Assembly: GCA_963556255.1 (NCBI GenBank)
Contig: OY744608.1
Span: 29,532,283 to 29,596,282 of the forward strand
Direction: 5' to 3'
Length of the DNA stretch: 64,000 bases
Source of the DNA: Allolobophora icterica
Lineage: Eukaryota; Annelida; Clitellata; Crassiclitellata; Lumbricidae
Both the position numbers and the translations under genes were made by a program. Below the pieces are notes generated by a model. It worked only from the letters and a program-made list of their open reading frames with translations, did not search any database and was not told the origin of the DNA. Below are positions 40,243 through 52,862 of this stretch, in pieces (position 1 is the stretch's first letter; each line of letters opens with the position of its first letter).

Positions 40243-41040
40243 AGTCATTCGGTCTCTTAGATCTTCGTATACTAAAGTATATATAGCTCAATATATCTCG
40301 GTTGCGATTGACATGTAACAAGGAAATAGTTATGAAAAAGAATTCTTGCCAAGTTTGCCTATGAATCAGTATCGATAACGATGACTGCCTGCAGCCCACT
40401 GATTCATTGTTTTTCTAATCAGTTCTACGCATTGCAGTAATTCGTTTCCTGATACTCACACTCACTTACTCATCATGCCTGCATTCTTGAGAAAATTAAT
40501 TATTAGACCGGCGTAGGCACTCGCTACGCATTTGCAAATATGATTATATGCTTATGTCAACACTCGTCTAGAATTGTAGTCATAATAATTATATGACGAA
40601 ATAATTAGCAATCAAGGGTTTCGATAACTCGTAAAAATATTGATTATTAATACTTTGTTTGTCTTCGACCACAGACTGTGGTCCAATAAAGCATTGAGTT
40701 ATCTCGCTGAACGATGCCTCCAGTATGACTGGAGAGTTCAATTCTATCTGCGCACAGTTCAGCCAGACCAATGTTTTATGTCAATGCTATTGATCAATGT
40801 TTACAATGCAATTACAATTATTACACTTGCAGTGCGCACAATGGGCAAAATGGCGCTTTAGAAGTTGATCAAATCTTTGCACGATGTCAAATTCGGTTGT
40901 GCTACTTATTTGCAGAATTTCCTGCTTCGTGCAGATATCGATTATGATTATGCGGTGAAGCATTTCTACATGCGGTAACAATCCTGGTCACAGAGTTTCA
41001 AAACTGTTGCTTTAATGGAAGCCTCGTGAGAGTAGTTGAA
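40243..41040. other. unannotated
   Basis: No supported feature. Confidence 0.4.
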
Positions 41041-41270
41041 CTAGTAGTGGTAGTAGTAGTGGGGCAGTAGTAATACTAGCAGTGGTAATAGTGGCAGTGG
41101 TAGTAGTGATAGTGGGAGTGGGAGTGATAATAGTAGTGGTGGACCGGTGGTAGCAGTGGTAGTAGTGGTAGTAGTAGTGGTAGAGTAATAGCAGGAGGAA
41201 TATTGGTAGTAGTGGAAGCAGTTGTGGGAGTTATTGAAGTATAAAAACAGGATCAAAAGTTAGTGGGAGT
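41041..41270. repeat. degenerate GTAGTG trinucleotide-rich repeat
   Basis: GTAGTAGTGGTAGTG-type simple sequence with no pyrimidine runs on the plus strand. Confidence 0.8.
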
Positions 41271-42531
41271 AATTGAAGAATAAAAACAGGATCAAAGACA
41301 GTTACAACAGCAACATTAGTGGCAAAAAATAACAAGAACAAAAGCAGCACGAACTGAAAAAAACAAAACGTAAGAACAAGATGGAAAACGACGAAGAGCA
41401 AGAGAAAACAACAAGAACAACAATAGCACTAAAATTTCATGAACAGTGAGAGATTCCGAACTGCTGTAATCTGCCTGCCTTAACACGTGGATAATCCACT
41501 TATCCATGACAAATCCAAAAGACCTGGATCTGTTGGTCGTATAAATAATTATACAGGCGGCAGCCGTAGATTACATTTAGAAAAGACAGAGCAACATTTA
41601 GCCACGTACGTGACAGTGTTACGTCAGTATTGGTCTTATACCTGAGCCAGATTTACCTCACCTCTGAATTGGCCGATGAGTCTGACTGCAGCCTCTCTCC
41701 GCCTCTTTCCTGAAGCACACGTAAACTGTGACGTCCGAGATATTTCAACTCTCGATGCAGTTCCGGAGAAGCACTAGAAGCGCTGGGAGTTGTCTATATA
41801 TAGTTAGAAGCCTAGCTGCGGATGGCCAAATGATGAGTGGGTTAGAGAAGCTGGACTCAGCACGGACGGATGAGATGCATAATGACACTTCAGTTTCTCG
41901 ATAAACCGTAACATGACGCATATAGAGTCTACTGTTGCGCTTCCCACCCAATCTCTATCCCCCATACTCTCACCGCCCTGTTGCTGCTCTTCCAACCCTT
42001 CTCCCAGTGAGGTGGCCTTCTTCATGTGTAATTGGGAATTGTTCATCCTTTTGTATAAGCCACCTAGCAGCCGTCACTGCCTCTGGCATCCTTTGAACGC
42101 CTTGAGGAGGAGAAGGAGGAAGAACAAAATGACTAAGAGGAGAGGAGGAGGAGGAAGAAGAAAAAAGGAGGAGGTATAAGAGGAAGAAGAAGTTGAAGAA
42201 AAAACAGGACAAAAAGACATGGAAAGTAAAAATAGAACTAGATTATGGAGAAAAAAGCACAAGGACTCTAAGATGAATAAGTGAGGGGGAAATAGAAAAT
42301 AGGATTAACAGCCTTTATTATATCGCAAGTGATGACTGTACGAGGTCGCGAACACAATTACCGCCACGCAGACGTTGTGTACATGATGGCTCAAGTAATC
42401 TCTTCATGAGCGTACGTCGGTCTGTCCTTCACTCCATCGATCATATACTCTTCCGCTGTTGCTTGAATCCACCACCGTCCGACAGACTATTCCGTGCATG
42501 TTGTCTTCCCCTAAAACGACAACACGGAAGG
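41271..42531. other. unannotated, purine-rich near 42100-42270
   Basis: GGAGGAGGAAGAAGAAAAAAGG-type DNA occupies about 42105-42210. No gene recognised; the open frames here are compositional. Confidence 0.4.
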
Positions 42532-42580
42532 TATTGTATTGTATTGTATCTAAACATTTATTGCGTAGACAACAGTCGCA
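42532..42580 (-). mobile_element. LINE/SINE tail with (AATAC)n
   Basis: On the minus strand GCAATAAATGTTTAGATACAATACAATAC, matching the tail of the L2-like copies at 43160 and 51470. Confidence 0.55.
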
Positions 42581-43034
42581 TGGCGGCGATTGTGGAGAGG
42601 AGCAACTCCGCCGGGCAGAAGGCAATGGCTACAGGCAATCCAATCTCTCGGCTTTCGCCAAATTAGATTCAGTCTTCGGAAGAAGCAAGAAATCATGAAT
42701 GGCGAAATAGCCGACTGTTGAATGTTGATGCTCAATAATGTTTCCTTGCTCTCCAACATCTGACTGTTCAGTTGGTCGACAGTTTCGTCTGCTCTGACAG
42801 TATGCACAATAAAATGCAATTAGACATGAAGACTTATTTATGTTAACGACCTCTGCGTGTTATTTCTGGAGAGTATCGCCGTAATAGTAACTACTCAAAG
42901 TTCAAAGTTGATGAGTTTGGATGGAATCCAGCCTTACGATGTCATTCCATGCATTCATATGTTCTTTGGTATAGATCGTTCAGCTTTGATCCGTTCCATA
43001 GTATACACCAAGGTATACTCTTCGACTGTGAGCC
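42581..43034. other. unannotated
   Basis: Sequence upstream (minus sense) of the 42532 tail may belong to the same retroelement, but nothing identifies it. Confidence 0.3.
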
Positions 43035-43092
43035 GTTGACCACTTGTTGACCAGCCGTTGACCAGCCGTTGACCAGTTGTTGACCAGTCGTC
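43035..43092. repeat. minisatellite of 12-bp GTTGACCAGCC-type unit
   Basis: About five copies (GTTGACCACTT, GTTGACCAGCC, GTTGACCAGTT and so on). Confidence 0.85.
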
Positions 43093-43159
43093 GATTAGGT
43101 CATTCTACAATCTTTTGTCGCTTGATTTTCTCTGCCGTCTGAAAAGAACATCAAATGTA

Positions 43160-43430
43160 TTGTATTGTATTTAAGCATTTATAAAGCGCCTCTAGTAGGG
43201 TGAACCGTTCAGAGGCACTCCCAGTGTGCAAGCCCACAAGAAAAGAAATAAGCTTTGAGGAAAGCAAAAGAAGACAAGGGAAGACCTATTAAAACTTGAG
43301 AGCGAGTATATAGAAGGAGACAGTGTATTCCAGAGAGAGGCACCAACTGTGTCCCCCCAATAATTGAGATGGACTGTACATCCAATGCAACAAGTGTAGA
43401 ATTAATAGCCAAATGCCCCACAATATTTTG
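43160..43430 (-). mobile_element. L2-like LINE 3' fragment
   Basis: The minus frame ends TRSQVLIGLPLSSFAFLKAY then FFSCGLAHWECL and a stop. It is followed by the stem-loop AGTGCCTCTGAACGG...CTAGAGGCGCTTTATAAAT and an (ATACA)n tail. Nearly the same C-terminus and tail occur on the plus strand at 51236-51500, so the two are copies of one family. Confidence 0.75.
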
Positions 43431-44368
43431 GACAAGTTTACGCCAGTGGATCCAGTAAACAATATATCAGATCACGCGCCAATCTTTTGGAGGGAAAACT
43501 TAGCACCCGTTGTATTTGATCAGCACAGCGTATGTAAAAATGGCGCAATGACCAAGTAAGATTTAAACTTGGCAGCTATAGTCATTTCGACTGATGGGTC
43601 TGAGCATGTCGCATGAATGTCAATCCTGATCTTTCACGTCTAAAAATCATTTAAATTATGATAACAAACAGGTCATCAAATAGTTTTCCAAGAAGTGTGG
43701 ACTTGCTTATTTTGTGGCCCTTTGTAAACTGCTGGATCCGCCCGTGGATAGAAATATATTTATGTGTCTTTGTTCCATTGGTTTCTAAGAATATTAGATT
43801 GTGTACAGACGGAGTCAACAGTGTATATATAACCAGCACTATATATTGCACAAATTCATGTTGATTAAACCCGCTTGCAAACGCACGAGCAAATTACCGT
43901 TTCCTAAACAACCAGGCTTGTTGTATCAAAACGTCAGTCTCACCAGTTAGTTAATTTGCACGGAGACTTGATCTAAAATGTTTTTGTTCTGGGTAGATTC
44001 AGTAATAGTCTATTTGCTAAAATGAAATCCATGTTTGGGTGTAAAATAATACAGCGGCATTGTTAAGTCCTTTTAATCCGTTAGTGTCTGATTGTACTCG
44101 CATTCCAACCAGCATCAAAACTTACTGCTAGCATATGTTTCTCAGATGTCACAATACAAAAAACCTCAGTAGCCATGCCAACAATGTCGTCCCTTGCTGG
44201 ACCAGTTTCTTACTTGAATTGATTTTTAGTTCACATGCTCTACTCTTATTGTAATGGTTTGCGGTGTGTCAACCCACTGATTCGAAATAAACGAATATAT
44301 GTACAGCCATTCCAAGTAGCTGGTTAAACCAAGAGTGTGCGTTTAAGCTTATGTATCTTTATGCAGCT
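43431..44368. other. unannotated
   Basis: No supported feature. Confidence 0.4.
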
Positions 44369-44400
44369 TTAGATCTTTATATAGCGCCTTTGTACATCGA
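44369..44400 (-). mobile_element. short L2-like tail
   Basis: CTTTATATAGCGCCTTTG on plus; only the last third of the module remains. Confidence 0.35.
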
Positions 44401-44687
44401 CCGTCATCGCTGTCTTCTCTCAAAGACTATCGTGCAATTCCATCACAAAGCAATTTTGGTCCCGTGATTGTGCGGGACAAGTCCGTCATGTGCACGATGA
44501 GAATGCAATCCGAAAGTCTCAACAAAGCTGATCAGGACAGTCTGACTTAAGACTTCCTTCAGCAGGCTTACCCAGAAAAGACTTCTTTAAGCTTCGTTAA
44601 GATATTATATGACCAGCCGACATGAAGAGGCAATCCGCTGAGTGACCCACGGGTTTTTAAGCGTTAGCTTCAGCATTATGAAGGCGG

Positions 44688-44775
44688 ATTCATTCATTCA
44701 TTCATTGAAAGATTTATATAGCGCCCCTTCAAGGGAACTACTCAGAGGCGATAACCAGTCTTCTTCCTTGCCGCT
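44688..44775 (-). mobile_element. L2-like 3' end with (AATG)n tail
   Basis: Minus strand: TCGCCTCTGAGTAGTTCCC, TTGAAGGGGCGCTATATAAAT, CTTTCAATGAATGAATGAAT. The tail matches the (GAAT)n tail at 32139. Confidence 0.7.
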
Positions 44776-44870
44776 TTTATCTGCCACCGCAATGTGTGGC
44801 GGCCAGTGTATTCATTTAAGAGCGGATTAGACTAAGAAAGTTTTAGAAAGTCCTGTGAAGCTTGATATAA

Positions 44871-44871
44871 T

Positions 44872-44915
<44 letters not shown>

Positions 44916-45330
44916 AGTGAGATGTATGTATGAATGTAAGTACGTATGTATGTATGTATGTAAGGATGTATGTATAGGCCTATATGTATGCATATATTAT
45001 ATATGTATAATTTTGTATATGTATGTATGCATATATGTACGTATGTATATAGGTAGGCATGCACGTATGTATGTATGTATGTATGTATGTATGTATGTAT
45101 GTATGTATGTATGTATGTGTGTGTGTGTGTGTGTATGTATGCATGTATGTATGTATGTATGTATGTATGTATGTATGTATGTATGTATGTATGTATGTAT
45201 GTATGTATGTATGTATGTATGTATGTATGTATGTATGTATGTATGTATGTATGTATGTATGTATGTATGTATGTACGCATGCATGCATGTATGTATGTAT
45301 GTATGTATGCATGTAGGTATCTATGTATGT
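44871..45330. repeat. (AT)n-(GT)n-(ATGT)n compound microsatellite
   Basis: (AT)n at 44871-44888, (GT)n at 44888-44914, then about 400 bp of ATGT units with GT and GCATGC interruptions. All open frames are artefacts of the repeat (M-Y-V-C on plus, H-T-Y-I on minus). Confidence 0.97.
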
Positions 45331-45499
45331 GCATATGTAGGCATAAATGTTTGCATGAATTAATGTTTCTGATCGTTTGTATAGCGCCTTTTGCGACCTC
45401 GCAACAGATATAGAAAGTTTTATATTCAGAATTTTTTTGTTCAGAGCTAAAGAAGTTCTTGAGATATATATACGGGAACTCCGCGTTGTTCATCAAGCC
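45331..45499. other. unannotated; short L2-like tail at 45375-45400
   Basis: TTTGTATAGCGCCTTTTGCG is an eroded minus-strand tail. Nothing else recognised. Confidence 0.35.
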
Positions 45500-45784
45500 C
45501 AGTGTCGGATGTAGGCATAAGCTAAAAAGCTACAGCTTATGGCATCACAATCCGCAGGGGATGACAAAATTCTGAGTTGGAGGCTTTTTAAAATGATAAA
45601 TATGTAACCAGTAAATGCATTCATTTGAAGATAATTTAAAATGTTCACTTCAAATGCCTTGTTATTAAATAATTAAAAGACATATATGTTTCCAAGTTCT
45701 GTGACACCTTCTGGTGCAATTTTTTACAAGGAGTCTCCAAGTTCTATATAACGTAGGGCTTCACCAAGTCTAGATTGGGCACTA
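45500..45784. mobile_element. hAT-type MITE, copy B of the 13795 family
   Basis: It starts CAGTGTCGGATGTAGGCATA and ends GATTGGGCACTA, with a perfect 8-bp duplication ATCAAGCC (45492-45499 and 45785-45792). Internal blocks match copy A at 13795-14167, which is about 90 bp longer. Confidence 0.88.
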
Positions 45785-46013
45785 ATCAAGCCTTCTGGTT
45801 CCATACAAGAACACAACAAACCCTAATGTATTATGAGGTACTTGAAGCGATCATTGATGTTCTCCCGATAAGAAAGAACACGAAAACACTGAACGCGTTA
45901 TCGTTATCAAAAGATTTTTCATGGCAGAACCCGAACTACGTTGTGGGCATCTGTTTATTCTCAGGCGCTATTCCATCACCATCCGCAGTCCCGTGCAGTA
46001 CGTGTGTTTCGAG
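45785..46013. other. unannotated
   Basis: A 121-codon plus frame (45775-46140) crosses two transposon ends and has no recognisable domain. Confidence 0.4.
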
Positions 46014-46015
46014 TA

Positions 46016-46969
46016 GGGGAAGGTCCCCTAAGATGGGACAGTTCATAAGATGGGACAGACCTATTATTAGCGTTATTCGGCAGAGGACGCCTCTGTTTAG
46101 TGTTGCGAATTGCTTATCACGAATATTTGACTCTACCTAGCAACTCTCCCTACTTGCGGTGCGGTTGCGACGATTTTTATTAATAAGTGAAGATTTTCAC
46201 GTCCACTGATGTTATTTCATTCGACAATACTTTTCCGCAGAGCAAGGCAAGCTTGTCGCATCTCTTTCACTTTATGGTATACACTTAAAATAGTGTCATT
46301 TTAATGGTCAATCATTCATTCTTCATTGCTTGAAGTTGAGCGATAATGTAAATATTTGTTTTTGAACGGACAGCTATAGTATGCCATAAGATGGGACACC
46401 ACTGTCCCATCTTAGGCTTCGACGGTGTCCCATGTTAAAATTAATGATAACGTTAGCCTATAATAATGAATCTCAAAGTGTTTAGTCTATAATTGTTTGG
46501 CAGGTAGTCTTTTTGCGTTAGGCCTGTTGCTGAATACTTTGAGATAGCCTACCCTCGAGTTGCCGTTTTTAGGCCTTTTAAATTGTCATTCAGAATAAAA
46601 AGTCCTTAAAAGTCTGTAAACAGTCTTTCAAAGGTATTAATTTTTCTGAAGTTGTTGATAAGTTTATTAATAAGCTTACACATGAGTAATACTGTTGTAA
46701 TTAAATTACTATTTAATAACCTTTCGCAGCCTGACTTGATGGAAATTGTTGTCCCATCTTATGGGTATAGTTGCTTAAGATGGGACATATTAGTAATTAT
46801 TATTCATGGCAAAAATATTGAAATCGTGAATAAGTGTTAAACTTTAACAATCACTATTTGAAAGTTAAATAGAATATACATCATATCAGTGTGGTTTAGT
46901 TTACTATAGTGCTTGTGGTTAAAAAAAAGGGAAACAGCGTTAAGTGTCCCATCTTAGGGGACCATCCCC
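46016..46969. mobile_element. 954-bp TIR element rich in AAGATGGGACA
   Basis: The 25-bp ends (46016-46040 and 46945-46969) are inverted copies with one mismatch, starting GGGGAAGGTCCCCTAAG and GGGGATGGTCCCCTAAG. They are flanked by TA on both sides. AAGATGGGACA or its complement occurs exactly at 46030, 46047, 46388, 46403, 46750, 46777 and 46945, with a variant at about 46426. The pair at 46388-46413 forms an 11-bp hairpin with a 4-base loop. No transposase frame is present, so it is non-autonomous; the superfamily is not recognised. Confidence 0.8.
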
Positions 46970-46971
46970 TA

Positions 46972-47208
46972 TAGTTTGAACATACGCGAATTGGAAGAGG
47001 TGGAATACGACCCGGGCTGCTATATATAGTTAAGAACACTCCAAATAAACTGTAAGTTTGATGGATTCATTCTCAGCCAATTTAAAGATATCAAAGTTTT
47101 TGTAGACATGTTTCAGTAGCAAATAATCGCACCTTTGTATGCACATTCATTCGCCAGGGGCACTCCATACTAGTGGCCAATCCGAGCTTAAGGACGTACG
47201 CGTTATGT
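46972..47208. other. unannotated
   Basis: No supported feature. Confidence 0.4.
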
Positions 47209-47402
47209 CAGAGCCGGTTTTAGGTATAGGCGATGTTGGCGGCTGCGTACAGCGGCATTTCTCAAGGAGCGGCAAATTTTTAAATAAGAAACAGTTAATA
47301 AGAAATTAAATGGAAATATCAGTGTTTAGTAAGGGGCGGCATTTTGTCCTTGCGGCTTGCCTGTAGCGGCTTATAGCACAAAACTGTCAAAGGCCGCCAC
47401 TG
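47209..47402. mobile_element. probable hAT-like MITE
   Basis: Ends CAGAGCCGGTTTTAGG and, reversed, CAGTGGCGGCCTTTG. Flanks CGTTATGT and TGTTAAGC agree at 5 of 8 bases. The interior has GCGGC-rich words near both ends. Confidence 0.5.
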
Positions 47403-47682
47403 TGTTAAGCTGACGCTCCAGAAGACCTCTAGTCCGAGCAAAAACACGTGGGCCTCGTAAGGCTTCGTCTTGGACTTGTCACCCAAGTTCGTTTTATACT
47501 AGACGTCACAGAAAGGCCATCATGTTATAAGTAGAAACGTTTAAACGCTTTATGTATGCTTTCTTACATATTATTTTACATAAATTAAATGTTGCGTTAA
47601 CATGAAACAATTGAAACATATCAATCAGCCTGAAACTGGGAATGCTGATGATTATGAAACCACTAATTAAAATTCAAACTGA
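47403..47682. other. unannotated
   Basis: No supported feature. Confidence 0.4.
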
Positions 47683-47919
47683 TTATTTATTTATTCCGGA
47701 TATTTCTATAGCGCCTCTCGAAGTCAACTACTACTCAGAGGCGCTCCCGACTAGGCCTACAGCATTTGATACTGTGCCGGAATTTTCACGCCGAAGCGCC
47801 ACGAGCAATTGCGAGTGAAGGACTTGCCCAAGGTCCGTACGCAGCGGCTAGAGTGGGATTCGAACCTGCAACCCTCCGGTCACAAGGCGCCGAACTTACC
47901 ACTGAGCCACCACGCCCCA
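47683..47919 (-). mobile_element. tRNA-derived SINE with L2-like tail
   Basis: The minus-strand head GGGGCGTGGTGGCTCAGTGG carries an A-box-like TGGCTCAGTGG and a B-box GGTTCGAATCC, the two internal RNA polymerase III promoter elements. A central CCTTGGGCAAGTCCTTCACT resembles the conserved centre of V-SINE-type elements. The 3' part is GGGAGCGCCTCTGAGTAG, GAGAGGCGCTATAGAAAT and an AATAAATAAAT tail, the same module as at the L2-like LINE ends. A SINE that shares its partner LINE's 3' end can be mobilised by that LINE. Length is about 237 bp. Confidence 0.88.
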
Positions 47920-48823
47920 CACGTCGTCAGAATCAAGATTAGGTATGAGTTACTACACAACTCTCAAGACTAGCTGTAGGCCTACTGGGCTAGAACCAAA
48001 TTTGAACCCGAGACCATTAGATTATCGAGAACCCAGCTAGACAGTTAATTACTGAGTCCGTTGATTTATCGAACGATCGAAGACTAAAGATCACCAACCG
48101 CTGCAGGGAGCTTCATCAGTGCCAGCCCTATTCTAAGTCTAATGAGGCGTTAGTGCGCTCAATGCAGACTGCAGAGGTCATGCAACATAGGCATTTACGC
48201 TGAACACTCAAGAGGCTGCAAAATAAATCAGCAAAATAAATCAGTAAGAATTTTCTTTCTTGGTGTTGTGCAATAGTCTTTCGCGTGCACTGTTCATCCT
48301 TTTTAAGATTAGTTTTTAACTAAGCAACTCCGACCAGTAATTCGGTTATATAAGACATCGGAAGATCTCATTCAATGGAAAAGATAAAGCTTTGAATCAT
48401 GGCTGCCCTGCAGACGTTGGGTCTAAGCAATGGCTATTGTAGTCATGATGTTCCACGTCAAGGGCTGCTGTCTTGAAGATGGAATTGAAGGCACATCTTC
48501 AATTAACACTTGTAAGTCTTCATAAGATTAGGCTCGAATCTATCGGCCTTTGTCGATAAAAGCCTTCGCCTCTGTCGCTGTCACAAGCATGCTGCAACAT
48601 CACCTGCGATGACGACACAGACGAACCTGTTTTGAGCATGAGCAATGCAAGCTCAGTCAAACGGATAGGACAGAAGGTCATTGACCCCGGCGTCGGTCTG
48701 GGTCAATATCTTCAGGCCTCACAGTCTATTGCAATTGTAATTACGACAATTTATATAGCGCCGTCAGTATGAAGTTACTTCTAGGATGCTTTACACTGTT
48801 AGCTGTCAGTGCAAATGCTAAGA
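47920..48823. other. unannotated; short L2-like tail at 48748-48775
   Basis: ACAATTTATATAGCGCCGTCAG is a minus-strand tail remnant. No gene recognised. TAGGCCTA at about 47977. Confidence 0.4.
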
Positions 48824-48831
48824 GTTACACA

Positions 48832-49180
48832 CAGGGTGGGAATTGTCGGGAGATTTGGGGTTCAACCTTCTAATCTTTCTTAGGACCCCACAGTTGTCTT
48901 CACTGCACACCACAGAGGTAGTTTCCAACCCCTTTAGCTGTGCTGGTGTGATTTTTTTAGCATTATTTGACTCTGAGTCTCTGACAAGGAGTAGAAATTT
49001 CCATGGTGTATCATGTATGCATTTTTGAATTTTCTCAACAAAGGAATTGATTTTGATTAGAGTTTGATTTAAGAAACTGCCAGCGCTCAAATCAGTTGCT
49101 TTCAAATTTCGTTGACATCAGTTTGCAAAATACGGATAAAATGTTCAACCCCCAGTCTTTTTTCTACAATTCCCACACTG
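48832..49180. mobile_element. hAT-type MITE with perfect 8-bp duplication
   Basis: A 349-bp element with ends CAGGGTGGGAATTGT and, reversed, CAGTGTGGGAATTGT, plus a further inverted GGGGTT(C/G)AAC about 30 bp in. It is flanked by GTTACACA at 48824-48831 and 49181-49188. It contains open frames of 61-95 codons without recognisable domains. Confidence 0.92.
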
Positions 49181-49188
49181 GTTACACA

Positions 49189-50511
49189 GTAAGTATATTT
49201 AAAACTGTTTTTAAAAACATGAAGGCTTTCCCCTTCCTGAATAGACGCAGCATAGTATACGCCTATTTCTTTAATGTCTTCAATAAGCCGTTTATCTAAC
49301 TTGTTTTCATAAAATGTGAATATAATTGTTATAATAAGAATTGAATTTTTTAGTCGTAAGTTTTAAAACTAGTAGATTTACTAATTTTTAGAGTCATTCA
49401 GCGCAATTTTATATTGAGAATAACTGTCCAACTAAATCATTTATGGATTCGGATAATTGGAAATTTCCGGTGACATATTAGATACGATGTTGATTCTTCA
49501 GTGCTCACTGTGTTGGATTTTGGCATTCCAAGAAACAAATAATCAGTTTAAAATCTAATCGTGGTCGGAATCTCTTCCAACCACTGAAATTGGGTTTGGT
49601 TATGAGGTCGTGCTACGAAACCGGAAACCATGTTTCAATCCAAGATTATTAGTTAGATACAAAACTTTATCAGAAGCACGAGTATTGTAATACCAGAGTT
49701 TAAATATCACTGATGTAGCTTTGATGTCGACGTGATGGTCTCGAAACGTAGCTAACGTCTCGTCTCGTCTCGCATACGTACCGATCTGGGTCTCAAGAGT
49801 ATCCTGAGCTTCCCGGTAAATACAGGTTGGACGCATGTAGGTTAACATGGCACTTAGCTGGGCATTAATTGGTCTCCAAGGTAGCACTATACCTGATCCC
49901 GTAACGGCACTAAGACCTTAAATTAGTAGACAGAGGTGGCCCAAATGCATTTCGTGCCCGCAGCAAATGGACATCTGTTTACTAAGCTATAATTACTGAC
50001 TGACGACAGCTGCAGTAGTCATCGTTTCTAAGAAATCGCCTTGTCAGCATCCTAAGGGCTTTAATCTGAAAGACATCTGTTCAGTATTAGACGACACTGG
50101 AAGTTATATTTGCCGAGAGCATGTCAGTCTGAAATGCGTCTTAGACTGCAGAGTCCACTTAAAGTTTTTATGAAAACCTTTCGGGGGTAATGCTCGGGTA
50201 TAGTTTCTGTACAGCACGATTTTCTTATGGCAACCTTAAACCAAGATGAAGCTTGGCCATTAATCAGTATTATGGTCGGATATCGTTATATGAATGTATG
50301 AATAACATTCCCTCGATGTGGTCATTTCTTCTATATCTATGTATCTGTGTATCTGTTCATCTGTATGTCTGCTTGTCTCTCTGTAGCTAGTTTTCTGTGA
50401 ACCTATAAAATACATATTTATAATTATGCATCAGTGCTTCTGTGTATCTACATAGGGGCCTATATATGCGTCTGGGTGTCTACGTAACCATATATATTTA
50501 TTGTTTATCCA
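49189..50511. other. unannotated
   Basis: No supported feature; CTCGTCTCGTCTCG near 49760 and CTGTATGTCTG-like simple DNA near 50335-50380. Confidence 0.4.
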
Positions 50512-51205
<694 letters not shown>

Positions 51206-51235
51206 GGCCTCTTTCTGTCTCCTCGCATCGTTCAC

Positions 51236-51500
51236 TTTGCTCCTCGAACAGACCGAATCTTTTAGTTCCTCATAATAGAACAGCTATTGCGCAGTCCCGA
51301 TCTTTTGTTTCAATTGGTTCCTCTCTGGAATACATTGTCTCCTACTCGCTCTCAAATTTTAATAGGTAACCCCTCGTCTTCTTTTGCTTTCCTCAATACT
51401 TATTTCTTGTTATGTGGCCTTGCGCACTCGGAGCGCCTCTGAACTGTTCACCCGCCTAGAGGCGCTTTATAAATGTTTAAATACAATACAATACATAAAT
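51236..51500 (+). mobile_element. L2-like LINE 3' fragment
   Basis: The frame, with one shift near 51330, reads AQSRSFVSIG, then LWNTLSPTRSQILIGNPSSS, FAFLNTYFLLCGLAHSERL and a stop. The stop falls inside GGAGCGCCTCTGAACTG, followed by CTAGAGGCGCTTTATAAAT and (AATAC)n. LWN-LP and the short basic C-terminus are typical of L2/CR1 reverse transcriptases. It is a sister copy to 43160-43430. Confidence 0.8.
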
Positions 51501-51720
51501 ACATGCATACATATGTAATGTATGTGCACAGGTGTGTGTTTCAAGACGTAGTTGCAGTTATGGATTGCTAAATGAATAATGTATGCAACTGGAACGATGA
51601 ACGAACATGCATTTGGAAGCCCAGTTCCAGATGTTTTTCTCAACAAGTGGTACGAAAAAAGAGAAATGCTTGAACACCGTTTTCGTCTTTTACCTAGAGT
51701 CTTTTAATTCGATGACAAAA

Positions 51721-52862
51721 TCATACGGCAGTCGATGAGTTAAGGGCGTAGTGAACGAGGTTTCTGGTCGATTGAGGTTCGACGACTTTTGCGACCTGTC
51801 TGTTGTTGTTCGGAGTTTTCTCATGACTTAAGGAAGTTCGTAAGATCGGCCTAATAGTTCGGGTGTTGTCCTCTTCACATGAGGAACCGAGATGTAAAAG
51901 TGGATCGGGATGCGGAGGCAGAGAATTCAATCCTGATGTTGAGCGACGTTTTGGACTCATCTCCGTCTCTACGGTCGAAGTTGGTGAATTGGTGACTATC
52001 TTCTGCACCGCCTGCTGCTGCTCCTCCGTTTGCTCGGTCTCGAGCGATGGGCGCGTCGTGTGATGGAGCGAATTGGTGGGTCGCGTCTGTCCGATGGCCG
52101 TCGGTATTCTCGACCTGTCTTGGAGGGAGTTATGGGACGGAGTGGCAGTGGCGCTGATGGGGAAAATACCTTCGTTCGTGCTGGCCCCGTTGCTCATCGT
52201 TTCAACTGGCGGCGGCGGCGGAGGAGTTCGAAGAACCCGCGCCACTTCGCGACTTTCTACCACTTCCGGCGGAGGACGTAGGTAGAACGACATTTCCTTA
52301 TCGAAATGGTCCCGCCGACGTTTCTCCAGTCTTCCGGTGTTTCTCCTGCGCTGGAGGAAAATGGCGGCAAAGACGAGGACGTTGAGCGACAGAAGTGAGC
52401 ATCCAACGCCAACCGTAACGCTCAGTGACAGTGGGGCTCTGCGGCGCCCTGCGGTAGCGGAGCTTCGTGTATCTGGGGTCGTCGGGGTCACGCCTGTTCC
52501 TGAGGCAGACAGAAGCCCCGGCTTGATTGGGATGCGGGCGGTGGTTTTTGTGCGACTGGCTGCCGTTGGAACTCTTCTGGGTGGTTGGAATGCAGGAGCA
52601 AAGGATGAGGGAAGGAGGCGGACGTTGTGGGTGGAAAGGTCGGTGCCGCTTGGTCGTTGATGGAGCGGCGAGTAGAGGCGGATGAGGTCACGCAGGGTTT
52701 CTAGGTCAAGGCCGTCACTGTCGTATGACGTCAGGTTGTCGTAGCTGTCGAGCAGGTGGTAGGCTTCGCTGAGGTTCTCTGGGCGGTGGATCTTCGGAAT
52801 CAGGTCGATCCAGAGAGCCATCTTGGACCCGCGAAAGTGATGCTCCACCACTGGATTCACAC
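51721..52862 (-). CDS. neuroligin-like protein, last coding exon
   Basis: This is the C-terminal exon of a neuroligin-type postsynaptic adhesion protein. The acceptor AG is at 52864-52863; the exon opens with two bases that complete the codon begun at 53378. It first encodes the end of the esterase-like domain (NPVVEHHFRGSKMALWIDLI, matching the EHYRA-K-W-L-P region of neuroligins). A Ser/Thr/Pro-rich stalk follows, then one membrane helix (about residues 146-169 of the 379, LSVTVGVGCSLLSLNVLVFA), a basic stop-transfer RRRNTGR and a tail of about 210 residues with PPPPPP. It ends SSTAV and a stop: a class I PDZ ligand, as vertebrate neuroligins end TTRV. The tail is longer than in vertebrates, and I see no clear counterpart of the gephyrin-binding tyrosine motif. 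Confidence 0.9.

Noticed and set aside
47847..47919. A genuine tRNA gene (minus strand)
   Set aside because: A-box and B-box are present, but the sequence continues into a SINE body and L2-like tail, and the cloverleaf is imperfect.
48818..49105. 95-codon minus frame inside the MITE at 48832
   Set aside because: No recognisable domain; the frame starts and ends within a non-autonomous element.
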